DNA of 64,000 nucleotides from Micromonospora sp. NBC_01699 (GTDB taxonomy: Bacteria > Actinomycetota > Actinomycetes > Mycobacteriales > Micromonosporaceae): contig NZ_CP109199.1 of assembly GCF_036250065.1 (NCBI RefSeq), positions 62,001 through 126,000 on the forward strand. Reading direction: 5' to 3'. Below are positions 31,846 to 40,614 of this stretch, piece by piece. Each line of letters begins with the position of its first letter. Position 1 is the first letter of the stretch. A model generated the notes under the pieces. That model was not told where the DNA came from, did no database searches, and was given only the letters and a program-made list of their open reading frames with translations. The position numbers were made by a program, and so were the translations under genes.

Positions 31846-32447
31846 GGCGTCCGCTCGCCGGGCTGCTCCTGCCCCTGCTGCTGCTCACCGCCGCCGCCTG
31901 CGGCCGGTCCGATCCGGCACCCGAGCCCGAGCCGCCGGCACCGTTCGCCGACTGTGCCGCGCTGAGCACACCACCGACCGCGCCGCCCACCGACCCCGGC
32001 GGGAGCAGGCCGGACGGATCGACCGAGCCGCTGCCCGAGGTCACGCTGCCCTGCTTCACCGGCGGCGCCGAGGTGTCGCTGTCCGACGTACGCGGACCCG
32101 CCGTGATCAACCTGTGGGCGGCCTGGTGCCGGCCGTGCCGCAAGGAGTTGCCCGCCTTCCAACGGCTCGCCCAGCGGGCCGGCGGGCAACTGCACGTCAT
32201 CGGGGTCGACACCCGCGACGACCGGGACGACGCGCGGGACCTGGCCGGCGAACTCGACCTCACCTTCCCGACCCTGTTCGACCCCGCCGAGAAACTGCGC
32301 ACCCGGATCGCCGCCCCCGGCCTGCCGGCGACCGTGTTCGTGGACGCGCAGGGGCGGATCCGGCACCTGGACATCTCCGGCGCGCTCGACGACGCCACGC
32401 TCGCCGCCCTGGTCGAGCAGCACCTCGGGGTGGTGGTGCCGGCATGA
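31842..32447 (+). CDS. TlpA/ResA-like thioredoxin-fold lipoprotein
   Basis: A 201-residue protein with a lipoprotein signal peptide ([15 protein letters not shown]; Cys ~21 after a lipobox) and a thioredoxin domain with [13 protein letters not shown], the redox-active CxxC of the TlpA/ResA class. Anchored on the outer face of the membrane, it probably reduces or oxidises exported proteins. The GTG at 31842 overlaps nth (GTGA), and its stop overlaps the next gene (ATGA). It matches Rv3673c in position and type. Confidence 0.88.
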   Translation: MRRPLAGLLLPLLLLTAAACGRSDPAPEPEPPAPFADCAALSTPPTAPPTDPGGSRPDGSTEPLPEVTLPCFTGGAEVSLSDVRGPAVINLWAAWCRPCRKELPAFQRLAQRAGGQLHVIGVDTRDDRDDARDLAGELDLTFPTLFDPAEKLRTRIAAPGLPATVFVDAQGRIRHLDISGALDDATLAALVEQHLGVVVPA

Positions 32448-33163
32448 GCGGACAACTGCCGCCGTGGTGCGAGCCGCTGCTCAGCCGGGTACGCACGGCG
32501 CGTACCGAGGATTTCACCCGACTCCGTACGCCCACCAGCGGCGGTCGGCCCAGCGCCGTGCTGGTGCTGCTCGGCGAGGATCCGGCGTACGGGCCCGACG
32601 TGCTGGTGCTCCAGCGGGCCGCGACCATGCGCAACCACGCCGGCCAGGCCGCCTTCCCCGGTGGCGCCGCCGACCCGGGTGACGCCGACGCGGCGGCGAC
32701 CGCCCTGCGTGAAGCGGAGGAGGAGGTCGGCCTCGACCCGACCACCGTGACCGTGCTGGCGCAACTCCCACCGCTCTGGATCCCGGTGAGCGACTTCGTG
32801 GTCACCCCGATCCTCGGCTGGTGGCACCGGCCGCATCCGGTGCACGCGCGGGCGCCGGGCGAGGTCGCCCACGTCGCCCGGCTGCCGATCGCCGAACTCG
32901 TCGACCCGGCCAACCGGGTACGGGTCCGCCATCCCAGCGGCTGGGTCGGTCCCGCCTTCCAGGTCCGGGGCATGCTCGTCTGGGGCTTCACCGCCGGGGT
33001 GATCGCCGCCCTGCTCGGCATGGGTGGCTGGGACCGCCCGTGGTCGCAGGACCGGGTGGTCGAACTTCCGCCGGTCGGCGCCACCCCGGCCCCGTACGCG
33101 GGCAACGACGGTGAGTTGGCCGAGCCCGGTCCGGGCGGCGGAAAGGTCGTTCCCGGGCGCTGA
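32444..33163 (+). CDS. Nudix hydrolase, CoA-pyrophosphatase (NudL) type
   Basis: A 239-residue Nudix protein. MRNHAGQAAFPGGAADPGD followed by ALREAEEEVGL contains the Nudix box preceded by the UPF0035-type motif (MRxHxGQxAFPGG) diagnostic of CoA diphosphatases such as E. coli NudL and Rv3672c. It would cleave CoA and acyl-CoA to 4'-phosphopantetheine forms. It starts within the thioredoxin-like stop (ATGA), so it is co-translated. The last ~40 residues are Pro/Gly-rich. Confidence 0.87.
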   Translation: MSGQLPPWCEPLLSRVRTARTEDFTRLRTPTSGGRPSAVLVLLGEDPAYGPDVLVLQRAATMRNHAGQAAFPGGAADPGDADAAATALREAEEEVGLDPTTVTVLAQLPPLWIPVSDFVVTPILGWWHRPHPVHARAPGEVAHVARLPIAELVDPANRVRVRHPSGWVGPAFQVRGMLVWGFTAGVIAALLGMGGWDRPWSQDRVVELPPVGATPAPYAGNDGELAEPGPGGGKVVPGR

Positions 33164-33223
33164 TTCCCGGTTTTCAATCCGAGTCTGTGCGAGCGGCCTG
33201 TCATCTCCGGAGCCACGCCCCCG

Positions 33224-33235
33224 TACGCTGGGGTC
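33224..33235 (+). promoter_or_regulatory. marP leaderless promoter -10 candidate
   Basis: TACGCT (33224-33229) lies 6 nt before the GTG at 33236, without a ribosome binding site, so marP may have its own leaderless transcript besides operon read-through. Confidence 0.4.
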
Positions 33236-34414
33236 GTGTCGGTGGTGGATGTGGTCCTCATCCTGCTCATGCTGGTGTTCGCGATCACCGGCTACCGGCA
33301 GGGCTTTGTCATCGGGGCGCTCTCGCTCACCGGGTTCTTCACCGGACTGCTGATCGGGCTGCAACTCGGCCCACTGCTCGCGCAGCAGTTCTCCGGCGGT
33401 GCGATGCGCATCCTGGTCGCCCTGATCGCGATCTTCGGCCTGGCGGTGCTCGGGCAGACCCTGTCCGGCTGGGTCGGCTCGCATCTGCGGCACGCGATCA
33501 GCAGCCCGGTGGGCCGCAAGGCCGACGACGTCGGTGGCGCGTTCGTTTCGCTGTTCGCGCTGCTGCTGGCGGCCTGGCTGGTGGCGGTGCCGCTCGGCTC
33601 GTCGTCGCTGCCCTGGCTGGCCAGCGCCGTACGGCACAGTGCGCTGATCAACGCGGTGGACCGGGTGTTGCCGGCGCAGGCGCAGGCGCTGTCGAACCAG
33701 TTGCGGGAGACCGTCGACACCAACGGCTTCCCGGATCCGTTCGGCGGCCTCGCTCCCACCCGCGCCCGCGAGGTTTCGCCGCCCGATCCGGCCCTGGCCG
33801 GCTCGCAGGTGGTGGTGAACGGACAGCGGTCGGTGGTGAAGGTGCTCGGCTCGGCGCCGTCCTGCTCCCGCCGGATAGAGGGGTCCGGGTTCGTCTACGC
33901 CGAGGACCGGGTGATGACAAACGCGCACGTGGTCGCCGGGACCCGGTCGGTTTCGATCGAGTTGGACGGCGACCGGCACAACGGGCGGGTGGTCGTCTAC
34001 GACCCGGAACGGGACCTGGCGGTGATCTTCGTGCCGGGGCTGTCGGCGCCGGTGATGCCGTTCGCCGCCCGGCAGGCGCCGACCGAGGCCGACGCGATAG
34101 TGCTCGGCTTCCCGCTGGACGGGCCGTACAACGCGCAGTCGGCGCGGGTTCGGGACGTCAGCAAGATCACCGGACCGAACATCTACGACTCCGGGGACGT
34201 GACCCGCGAGATCTACACGATCCGGGCGCTGGTCCGCAGCGGCAACTCCGGCGGCCCCCTGGTCGCACCGAACGGCCAGGTGCTCGGCGTGATCTTCGCG
34301 GCGGCGGCGGACGACCCGAACACCGGCTTCGCGGTGACCGCGAACGAGGCCAAGTCGGTGGCGACCGCCGGCACCGAGCGGACCAGGGCCACCGACACCG
34401 GCGCCTGCACCTGA
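33236..34414 (+). CDS. marP: MarP-type membrane serine protease (CvpA-like TM domain + trypsin domain)
   Basis: A 392-residue protein. The first ~150 residues hold four membrane segments of the colicin-V-production (CvpA) type, and the rest is a chymotrypsin-fold protease on the outer face. The triad is visible: His in TNAHVVAG, Asp in ERDLAVIFV, Ser in GNSGGPLV. Two cysteines may form the MarP redox disulfide. M. tuberculosis MarP (Rv3671c) is needed for acid resistance and is encoded after the same nth-tlpA-nudL genes, so synteny supports the name. A 72-nt gap separates it from the Nudix gene. Confidence 0.9.
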   Translation: MSVVDVVLILLMLVFAITGYRQGFVIGALSLTGFFTGLLIGLQLGPLLAQQFSGGAMRILVALIAIFGLAVLGQTLSGWVGSHLRHAISSPVGRKADDVGGAFVSLFALLLAAWLVAVPLGSSSLPWLASAVRHSALINAVDRVLPAQAQALSNQLRETVDTNGFPDPFGGLAPTRAREVSPPDPALAGSQVVVNGQRSVVKVLGSAPSCSRRIEGSGFVYAEDRVMTNAHVVAGTRSVSIELDGDRHNGRVVVYDPERDLAVIFVPGLSAPVMPFAARQAPTEADAIVLGFPLDGPYNAQSARVRDVSKITGPNIYDSGDVTREIYTIRALVRSGNSGGPLVAPNGQVLGVIFAAAADDPNTGFAVTANEAKSVATAGTERTRATDTGACT

Positions 34415-34474
34415 CCGGCTCCGGCCGCATCGGTGCCGCACCGGCTCACCGGACCAGTCGCACCGGCCGCCGGA

Positions 34475-35014
34475 TCAGCCTCGTGGCTCGCGGCGGATGC
34501 GGTAGAGAACCTGGCGGCGCAACGGGCCGGGGTCGGACTCCGGGTCGTCGAAGTCGTCCGCCGGGTCGGTGGTCATGCCGAGCCGGCGCATCACCGCTCG
34601 GGAGCGGTGGTTCGTCTTCGCGGTGATGGCCAGGATCTCCGGCAGGCCGACGGTGTCGAAGCCGTACGCCAGGGCGGCGCGGGCCGCCTCGGTCGCGTAC
34701 CCGTGGCCCCACGCCGGACGGGCCAGCCGCCAGCCGGCCTCGACACCGGTGAACGACATCCCCTGGTCCACCGGATCCAGGCCGGTGAAGCCGATGAACT
34801 GCCCGGTCGCCCGGATTTCCACCGCCCAGAAGCCGAAGCCGTTGCGGTCCAGGTCGTGCTGGAAGCTCTCGACCGAGGCGGCGGCCTGGTGGGCGTCCAG
34901 CACCGGCCCGAGATGCTCCCTGACCTCGGGGTCGGCGTTCATCGCCGCCCACGGTTCCAGGTCGGACCTCCGCCAGTCGCGCAGGACCAGTCGCTCCGTG
35001 TCGATCTCCACCAC
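34475..35014 (-). CDS. GNAT-family N-acetyltransferase (RimJ/RimL-like)
   Basis: A 179-residue protein beginning with the RimJ-type ERLVLRDWRRSDLEPW. It has motif A (EAGWRLARPAWGHGYATEAA, the acetyl-CoA pyrophosphate loop) and motif B (ITAKTNHRSRAVMRRLGM). Likely substrates are N-terminal amines of proteins or small molecules. It converges with marP and precedes no obvious partner; mycP begins on the same strand farther upstream (36 nt gap). Confidence 0.87.
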   Translation of the reverse strand: MVEIDTERLVLRDWRRSDLEPWAAMNADPEVREHLGPVLDAHQAAASVESFQHDLDRNGFGFWAVEIRATGQFIGFTGLDPVDQGMSFTGVEAGWRLARPAWGHGYATEAARAALAYGFDTVGLPEILAITAKTNHRSRAVMRRLGMTTDPADDFDDPESDPGPLRRQVLYRIRREPRG

Positions 35015-35050
35015 GGGCGAACAGTAGCCCCCGCACCGGCCGGAGCAGTG

Positions 35051-36391
35051 TCAGGATTCCCCTGACGGTTGATGGGCCCGGTGTCGGTGTCGGTGCCGGT
35101 TCACCAGCAGCACGCTGCCGGTGAGTACGACCAGCAGGACGACGGTGCTGGTCCAGACCACCCCGCTCTGCCCGGCGGGACCCTCCAGGCCACCGGCCGG
35201 GTGTGCCGCCCAGCGCATCCGCTCGCCCGGCGGGGCGACCCTGAGCTGATCCGTCTGCTGGCTGCCCGACCCGCTGGCGGCGTTGACGTTCGGCGCCGGA
35301 CCGAAACCGGCCTCACCGGGCGACAGGTTGTCGTCGAGCGGGTTGCTCGGCACCGCGGCCACCTCGTTCGACAGGGCGGCGAGCGGATTGACCAGGCCGA
35401 AGCCGAACCGGTCGTCCCGCCCGGTGGGACCGAGGTCGCGGGCGGTCTGCACCAGCCGGTTCACCACGTCGGCGGCGGACATCTGCGGCCACCTGGCCCG
35501 GACGAGTGCCGCCGAGGCGGTCACCAGCGGGGCGGCGAAACTGGTCCCCTGGACCCGCCAGTAGCCGCCGTCCCGACCGGCGCCGAGCAGCCCGGTCGCC
35601 GGAGCCGTCAGTACGGTCTGCGGCCCGCTGATCGCGCCCGACCAGAGCCCGTCGGTGTCGCGTTCCATGCCGGACACCGCGACCACGCCCGGCTCCCGCG
35701 CCGGGTACCACACGTCGGTCGACGCCGACACGCCCCGGTTTCCGGTGCAGGCGATCACGACGACGTCCCGGACGAACGCGTAGTCCAGCGCGGCGGCCAG
35801 CGCCGGACTGTTCCCGGCCCCGCCGAGCGACAGGTTGACCACCCGGGCGCCGTTGTCGACCGCCCAGCGCAGACCCTTCGCCACGATCATCGCGTCGTCG
35901 TAGCGGTTCTCCGCGTCGAGCACCCGGACCGGCAGGATCCTCGCGTTCGGGGCGAGCCCGGCGACCCCGCGGCTGTCGTCGTTGCGCCCGGCGATCAGCG
36001 CCGCCACCGTCGTGCCGTGGCCGACCGGGTCGGTGTGCCCGTCGCCGCCCGGCTGGACCAGGTCGAGACCGGGCAGCACCTGGCCGGCGAGGTCCGGGTG
36101 GGTGCCGTCCACCCCGGAGTCGATCACCGCGACGGTGACGTCCCGGCCGGTCGACACCTTCCACAGGGCCTTCGTGTTGAACTCGTCAAGCTGCCACTGC
36201 TCGTCCCGGACCGAGTCGGCCCGTACCGGCAGGGCCGCCGGCTGGCCTCGCAGAACCGCCGTCGGTGACTGCGGCGCGGCCGCCGCCACGGCCGGCCCGG
36301 CCAGGGTGACCCCGATCCCGAGCACGGCGAGCAGCGCCGCCACGGCAGACCGTGGCCCGGCACGATGGTCTCGATACACCAGCCCTGTCAC
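35051..36391 (-). CDS. mycP: Mycosin (type VII secretion subtilisin-like protease)
   Basis: A 446-residue S8 protease with an N-terminal signal peptide (~15-40), a catalytic domain and a C-terminal membrane anchor (~ residues 412-432, VVLLVVLTGSVLLV) followed by a His/Arg-rich tail. The triad is clear: Asp in VAVIDSGVDGTHPDL, His in VGHGTTVAALI, Ser in VQGTSFAAPLV. This architecture is that of MycP mycosins, which sit in the periplasm-like space and stabilise the ESX membrane complex. It lies 86 nt downstream of eccC on the same strand, which supports the T7SS assignment. Confidence 0.9.
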   Translation of the reverse strand: MTGLVYRDHRAGPRSAVAALLAVLGIGVTLAGPAVAAAAPQSPTAVLRGQPAALPVRADSVRDEQWQLDEFNTKALWKVSTGRDVTVAVIDSGVDGTHPDLAGQVLPGLDLVQPGGDGHTDPVGHGTTVAALIAGRNDDSRGVAGLAPNARILPVRVLDAENRYDDAMIVAKGLRWAVDNGARVVNLSLGGAGNSPALAAALDYAFVRDVVVIACTGNRGVSASTDVWYPAREPGVVAVSGMERDTDGLWSGAISGPQTVLTAPATGLLGAGRDGGYWRVQGTSFAAPLVTASAALVRARWPQMSAADVVNRLVQTARDLGPTGRDDRFGFGLVNPLAALSNEVAAVPSNPLDDNLSPGEAGFGPAPNVNAASGSGSQQTDQLRVAPPGERMRWAAHPAGGLEGPAGQSGVVWTSTVVLLVVLTGSVLLVNRHRHRHRAHQPSGES

Positions 36392-36477
36392 AGCTTGGCC
36401 ATTTCACCCCGGCGGACACGTGATGCACGGAGGTTACCCCTTTTCACTGTGGTGGCGGGGCGTTCGCGACGAATCGA

Positions 36478-39400
36478 TCAGGACGAGGGCAGATGGGCGA
36501 GTTGGATCAGGCGTGTTCCCTCCTTGCGGGTCACCAGCCGACCCCGTCCCGGCGGCATCGGCGCCGGCCGTACCGCGCCGACCAACGCGCCCTCGTCCCG
36601 GTCGCCGGACATCACCAGGCCGGGTGAGGAAAGCTCGCGCAACCGCTGGATGATCGGCTCGTAGAGGGACCGGGAGGCGCCGCCGGACCGGCGGGTCAGC
36701 ACCAGGTGCAGGCCGATGTCGCGGGCCTGCGGCAGGAACTCCTCCAGCGGACGCAGCGGGTTCGCCGGGCCGGTGGCGACCAGGTCGTAGTCGTCGACCA
36801 GCACGAACAGCTCCGGGCCGGTCCACCACGACCGGTCCTTCAACTGCTGCGGGGTGACGTCCGGGCCGGGCAGGCGGCGAGACATGTAACCGGCCGCCGA
36901 CTCGATCAGCTCGACCGTCGCGGCGGCAGCGGTGCCGTACCCGATCAGGTGTTCGGTCTGGATCGTGCCGAGCAGGCTGCGCCGGTAGTCGACCAGGATC
37001 ACCCGGGCCTGCTCCGGGGTGAACCGGCCGGTGATCGACGTGGCCAGCGCCCGCAGGAACGACGACTTGCCGCACTCGGCGTCGCCGAAGAGCAGGAAGT
37101 GCGGCTCGCTCGCGAAATCGATCGAGACCGGCCGCAGGTCCGCCTCGGAGATGCCGATCGGCAGCCGCAGGCCGGTCGTCCCGGCCAGGTCCAATTCGGC
37201 GTACGGCAACACCGGCGGCAGTAGCCGTACGCGGGGAGCCGGTGCACCGGTCCAGCCACTGGCGACCGCCTTGACCAGTGACGGGGTGTCGCCACCGAGG
37301 CTGGACAGTCCCGGCAGCGCGGTCAGGAGGTGCAGGCTCTCGGCGGTGATCCCGCGCCCCGGTGTCTTCTCCGGCACGTTCGCCGCCGTACGCCGGGACA
37401 CTATCGAGTCCGTCGGGTCACCGAGGCGCAGTTCGAGGCGGGAGCCGAACAGGTCCCGGATCGCCGGCCGGAAGTCCATCCAGCGCGGCGCGGCACCGAC
37501 CACGTGTACGCCGTACGACAGGCCACGGGTGGCCAGATCGGTGATCATCGGCTCCAGGTCGTCGTACTCGCCGCGCAGCGTCGGCCAACCGTCGACGACC
37601 AGGAACACGTCGCCGAACGGGTCGCTGCCCGGTCCGGTGCCACCGGCCGCCCGGCGCTTGCGGTACGCCACCATCGAGTCCACCCCGAGGTCGGCGAACC
37701 GGCGCTCCCGCTCGGCGAGCAGGGTGGTGATCTCGCCGATGGTGCGCCGGACGGCGGCGGTGTCGAGCCGGCCGGCCACCCCGCCGACGTGCGGCAGGTC
37801 GCGCAGCGCGGCCAGCGCCCCACCGCCGAAGTCGAGGCAGTAGATCTGCACCTCGGCCGGGGTGTGGGTAAGCGCCAGCCCGCAGATCAGCGTGCGCAGC
37901 AGGGTCGACTTGCCGCTCTGCGGCCCACCGACGACCGCGACGTGCCCGGCGGCCGAGTCCAGCGCCAGCCAGAGCAGGTCCCGGCGCTGCTCGAACGGCT
38001 TGTCGATCAGCGCCACCGGCACCTGGAGCCCGCCGTGCAGCTCCGGGTTGCCGAAGGTCAGCCCACGGGCCGGGTCGGTGGTGACCGGGCCGAGCAGCTC
38101 GTCCAGTGTCGGTGCCTGGGCCAGCGGCGGCAGCCACACCTGGTGTGCCGGCGGGCCCTGGCCGACCAGCCGGGAGACCATCACGTCGAGCAGGCTCTGC
38201 CCGGCCGGCACCTCCTCCGGCACCGGGGCGGCGGTGGTCACCGGCTCCGGCACCGGCACGAAGTGGGTCGAGTAGTTCAGCAGGCGTGGCGCCCCGGACT
38301 GGCCGCCGCCGGCACCGCCGAGCCCGGCCCGGCGGAACGCGCCGGAGACGTACGCGGCCTTGAACCTGACCAGTGGTTCGGTGCCGAACTTCAGGTAACC
38401 GTGCCCGGGTGAGCGGGGCAGCTCGTACGCGTCCGGCACGCCGAGCACCGCGCGCGACTCCAGCGCGGAGAACGTACGCAGTCCGATCCGGTACGACAGG
38501 TGCGTGTCCAGCCCGCGCAGCCGCCCCTCCTCCAGCCGCTGCGACGCCAGCAGCAGGTGTACGCCGAGCGACCGGCCCAGTCGCCCGATCTGGACGAAGA
38601 GGTCGATGAAGTCGGGCTTGGCGGAGAGCAGTTCGGAGAACTCGTCACAGATGATCAGCAGCGATGGCAGCGGGGCGAGCGCGGCACCCCCGCCCCGGGC
38701 CTTCTCGTAGTCGCGCAGGCTGGCGAAGTTTCCGGCCCGGCGGAGCAGTTCCTGCCGGCGGATCAGCTCGCCGTTGATCGCGTCCACCATCCGGTCGACC
38801 AGCGGCAGCTCGTCGGCCAGGTTGGTGATCACGGCGGCGGTGTGCGGCAGCCGGTCCAGGGAGGAGAAGGTCGCGCCGCCCTTGAAGTCGACCAGGACGA
38901 AGTTCAGCGCCTCGGACGAGTGCGTCGCGGCCAGCCCGAGCACGAGCGTACGCAGCAGTTCCGACTTGCCCGAGCCGGTCGCGCCGATCAGCAGCCCGTG
39001 CGGGCCCATGCCGTCCTGGGCCGACTCCTTCAGGTCCAGTTCGATCGCGCCGCCGTCGCCGGCCACCCCGATCGGCACCCGCAGCCGGTCCCGGGCGGGC
39101 CGGGGCGCCCAGCCCTGCTCGGTGGTGTAGTTGTCCGGGTCGCCGATGCCGAGCAGTTCGGCCAGCCCCATCTCGGCGTTCAACGGCGTGTCGGCGCCGC
39201 CCTTGCCGGCGGCCGCCAGCCGCAGCGGGGCGAGTCGCCGGGCGACCGCCTCGGCCTCGACCACTGTCAGCCGGTCCGGTGTGCCGACCTCCGCCTGCCC
39301 GTCCATCGTGTACGTGTTCAGCCGGCCGCCGCGCACCTCCAGCACCAGCATCGACCGGTCCAGCAGCCGGGGCGGCGGGCCGTCCAGGTCGACGATCGTC

Positions 39401-40488
39401 ACCGCGTCGATGCCACCGTCGCTGACCAGTGCGGCGGCCCCGGTCAGGTCACCCCCGTCGAGTACGACCACCACGTGCGGCCCGTCGGTCGCGGGTCCCG
39501 CGGGACTGAACCGGGACCGGTTGCCGAGCACGTCCTCCAGCAGGCTTTCGAGTTCGACGGCGGAGCTGGCGACCAGGCGTACCGGGCCGAGCGCGTCGGA
39601 GCGGTCCGGGTGCAACGCGTGCGGCAGCCACTTCAGCCACTCCCAGAGCGCCCGGCGTTCGGGACCGGCGCAGACCGCGATCAGCAGCTCGTCCGGGGCG
39701 TGGAAGACGGCGAGCTGGGTCAGCATCGCTCGGGCCAGGGCCTGCGGCCCCTCCGCCCCGGTGCCGGGGTCGCTCCGGCCCGAGTCGGTCCAGCCCAGTT
39801 CGGGTCGGCCGAGTTCGGTTCGGGTCGCCTCGCCGCGTACGAAGACCCGGGCGAAGGCGCGCAGGGAGAGCGCCACCGGCAGGTCCGGCACCACCGCGTA
39901 CGCGTCCAGGAACCGGCGCAGCGCACCGGCGGTCATCGGCTCCAGGTCCTCCAGTGGCCGGGTGACCGGCGGGATCAGCGGGGTCGCCAGGGTCTGCGGG
40001 CCCACCGCGACCCGGACCACGCCGAAGTCGGGGTCGGCGGGCCGGCGCTCCCAGACCCGGTGGCTGCCCACGGTGGACCAGAGCCGGGCCGGGTCGGGGT
40101 GCCGGTAGAACAGGCCGGCGCGCTGCCGGCCGGCGGTGTCCCGGACCCGTCGGCGCAGCGTCGCCAGGTGCCGCAGGTACTCCCGGCGGGCCGCCATCAT
40201 CTCGGCCTTCTTCGGGGTGCCGGAGGCGCTGCCCCACGAGGAGGCGAGCATGGCCAGCGACGACACGCCGAACATCGCACCGACCACGTAGGAGTAGGCG
40301 CCGCCGCCGCGACCGAACATCATCGCCATCGCGACCGAGCCGCCGAGCATCGGCAGCACCATCATGAGCTGCTGCATCCGGCCGCCGGTGGCGGCCGGGA
40401 TCTCCGGTGGCGGGTCGACCGGCAGCTCGCCGGTCGGGATGTCCGGTGCCGGTCGCCGGGGTGGCCGCTTGATCACAACCGTGCTCAT
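36478..40488 (-). CDS. eccC: EccC, type VII secretion FtsK/SpoIIIE ATPase
   Basis: A 1336-residue single-chain EccC. Two membrane segments lie near residues 38-86. Three FtsK-like ATPase domains follow, with Walker A motifs at about 500 (GATGSGKSE), 853 (GGPQSGKST) and 1132 (GDAECGKSS). Only domain 1 has a full Walker B with acidic pair (LLIICDEFSEL); domains 2 and 3 read VVDGWP and LVDDYD, as in known EccC proteins where domain 1 powers transport and the others bind substrate signals. ATG 40488 replaces the in-frame start at 40545; it follows gaggcgggggc. It is divergent from eccD (126 nt) and upstream of mycP. Confidence 0.94.
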   Translation of the reverse strand: MSTVVIKRPPRRPAPDIPTGELPVDPPPEIPAATGGRMQQLMMVLPMLGGSVAMAMMFGRGGGAYSYVVGAMFGVSSLAMLASSWGSASGTPKKAEMMAARREYLRHLATLRRRVRDTAGRQRAGLFYRHPDPARLWSTVGSHRVWERRPADPDFGVVRVAVGPQTLATPLIPPVTRPLEDLEPMTAGALRRFLDAYAVVPDLPVALSLRAFARVFVRGEATRTELGRPELGWTDSGRSDPGTGAEGPQALARAMLTQLAVFHAPDELLIAVCAGPERRALWEWLKWLPHALHPDRSDALGPVRLVASSAVELESLLEDVLGNRSRFSPAGPATDGPHVVVVLDGGDLTGAAALVSDGGIDAVTIVDLDGPPPRLLDRSMLVLEVRGGRLNTYTMDGQAEVGTPDRLTVVEAEAVARRLAPLRLAAAGKGGADTPLNAEMGLAELLGIGDPDNYTTEQGWAPRPARDRLRVPIGVAGDGGAIELDLKESAQDGMGPHGLLIGATGSGKSELLRTLVLGLAATHSSEALNFVLVDFKGGATFSSLDRLPHTAAVITNLADELPLVDRMVDAINGELIRRQELLRRAGNFASLRDYEKARGGGAALAPLPSLLIICDEFSELLSAKPDFIDLFVQIGRLGRSLGVHLLLASQRLEEGRLRGLDTHLSYRIGLRTFSALESRAVLGVPDAYELPRSPGHGYLKFGTEPLVRFKAAYVSGAFRRAGLGGAGGGQSGAPRLLNYSTHFVPVPEPVTTAAPVPEEVPAGQSLLDVMVSRLVGQGPPAHQVWLPPLAQAPTLDELLGPVTTDPARGLTFGNPELHGGLQVPVALIDKPFEQRRDLLWLALDSAAGHVAVVGGPQSGKSTLLRTLICGLALTHTPAEVQIYCLDFGGGALAALRDLPHVGGVAGRLDTAAVRRTIGEITTLLAERERRFADLGVDSMVAYRKRRAAGGTGPGSDPFGDVFLVVDGWPTLRGEYDDLEPMITDLATRGLSYGVHVVGAAPRWMDFRPAIRDLFGSRLELRLGDPTDSIVSRRTAANVPEKTPGRGITAESLHLLTALPGLSSLGGDTPSLVKAVASGWTGAPAPRVRLLPPVLPYAELDLAGTTGLRLPIGISEADLRPVSIDFASEPHFLLFGDAECGKSSFLRALATSITGRFTPEQARVILVDYRRSLLGTIQTEHLIGYGTAAAATVELIESAAGYMSRRLPGPDVTPQQLKDRSWWTGPELFVLVDDYDLVATGPANPLRPLEEFLPQARDIGLHLVLTRRSGGASRSLYEPIIQRLRELSSPGLVMSGDRDEGALVGAVRPAPMPPGRGRLVTRKEGTRLIQLAHLPSS

Positions 40489-40614
40489 GCCCCCGCCTCG
40501 CCGAGTCCGCTCATCCGACTCTCCCCCTGACGCTCGGTCGACCAAGCCCGGCTCATGGTAGGTAAAGTGCGGTCGTCTGCGCAGCCGTGACCGTCCGGTG
40601 ATGGAGGAAAGTCG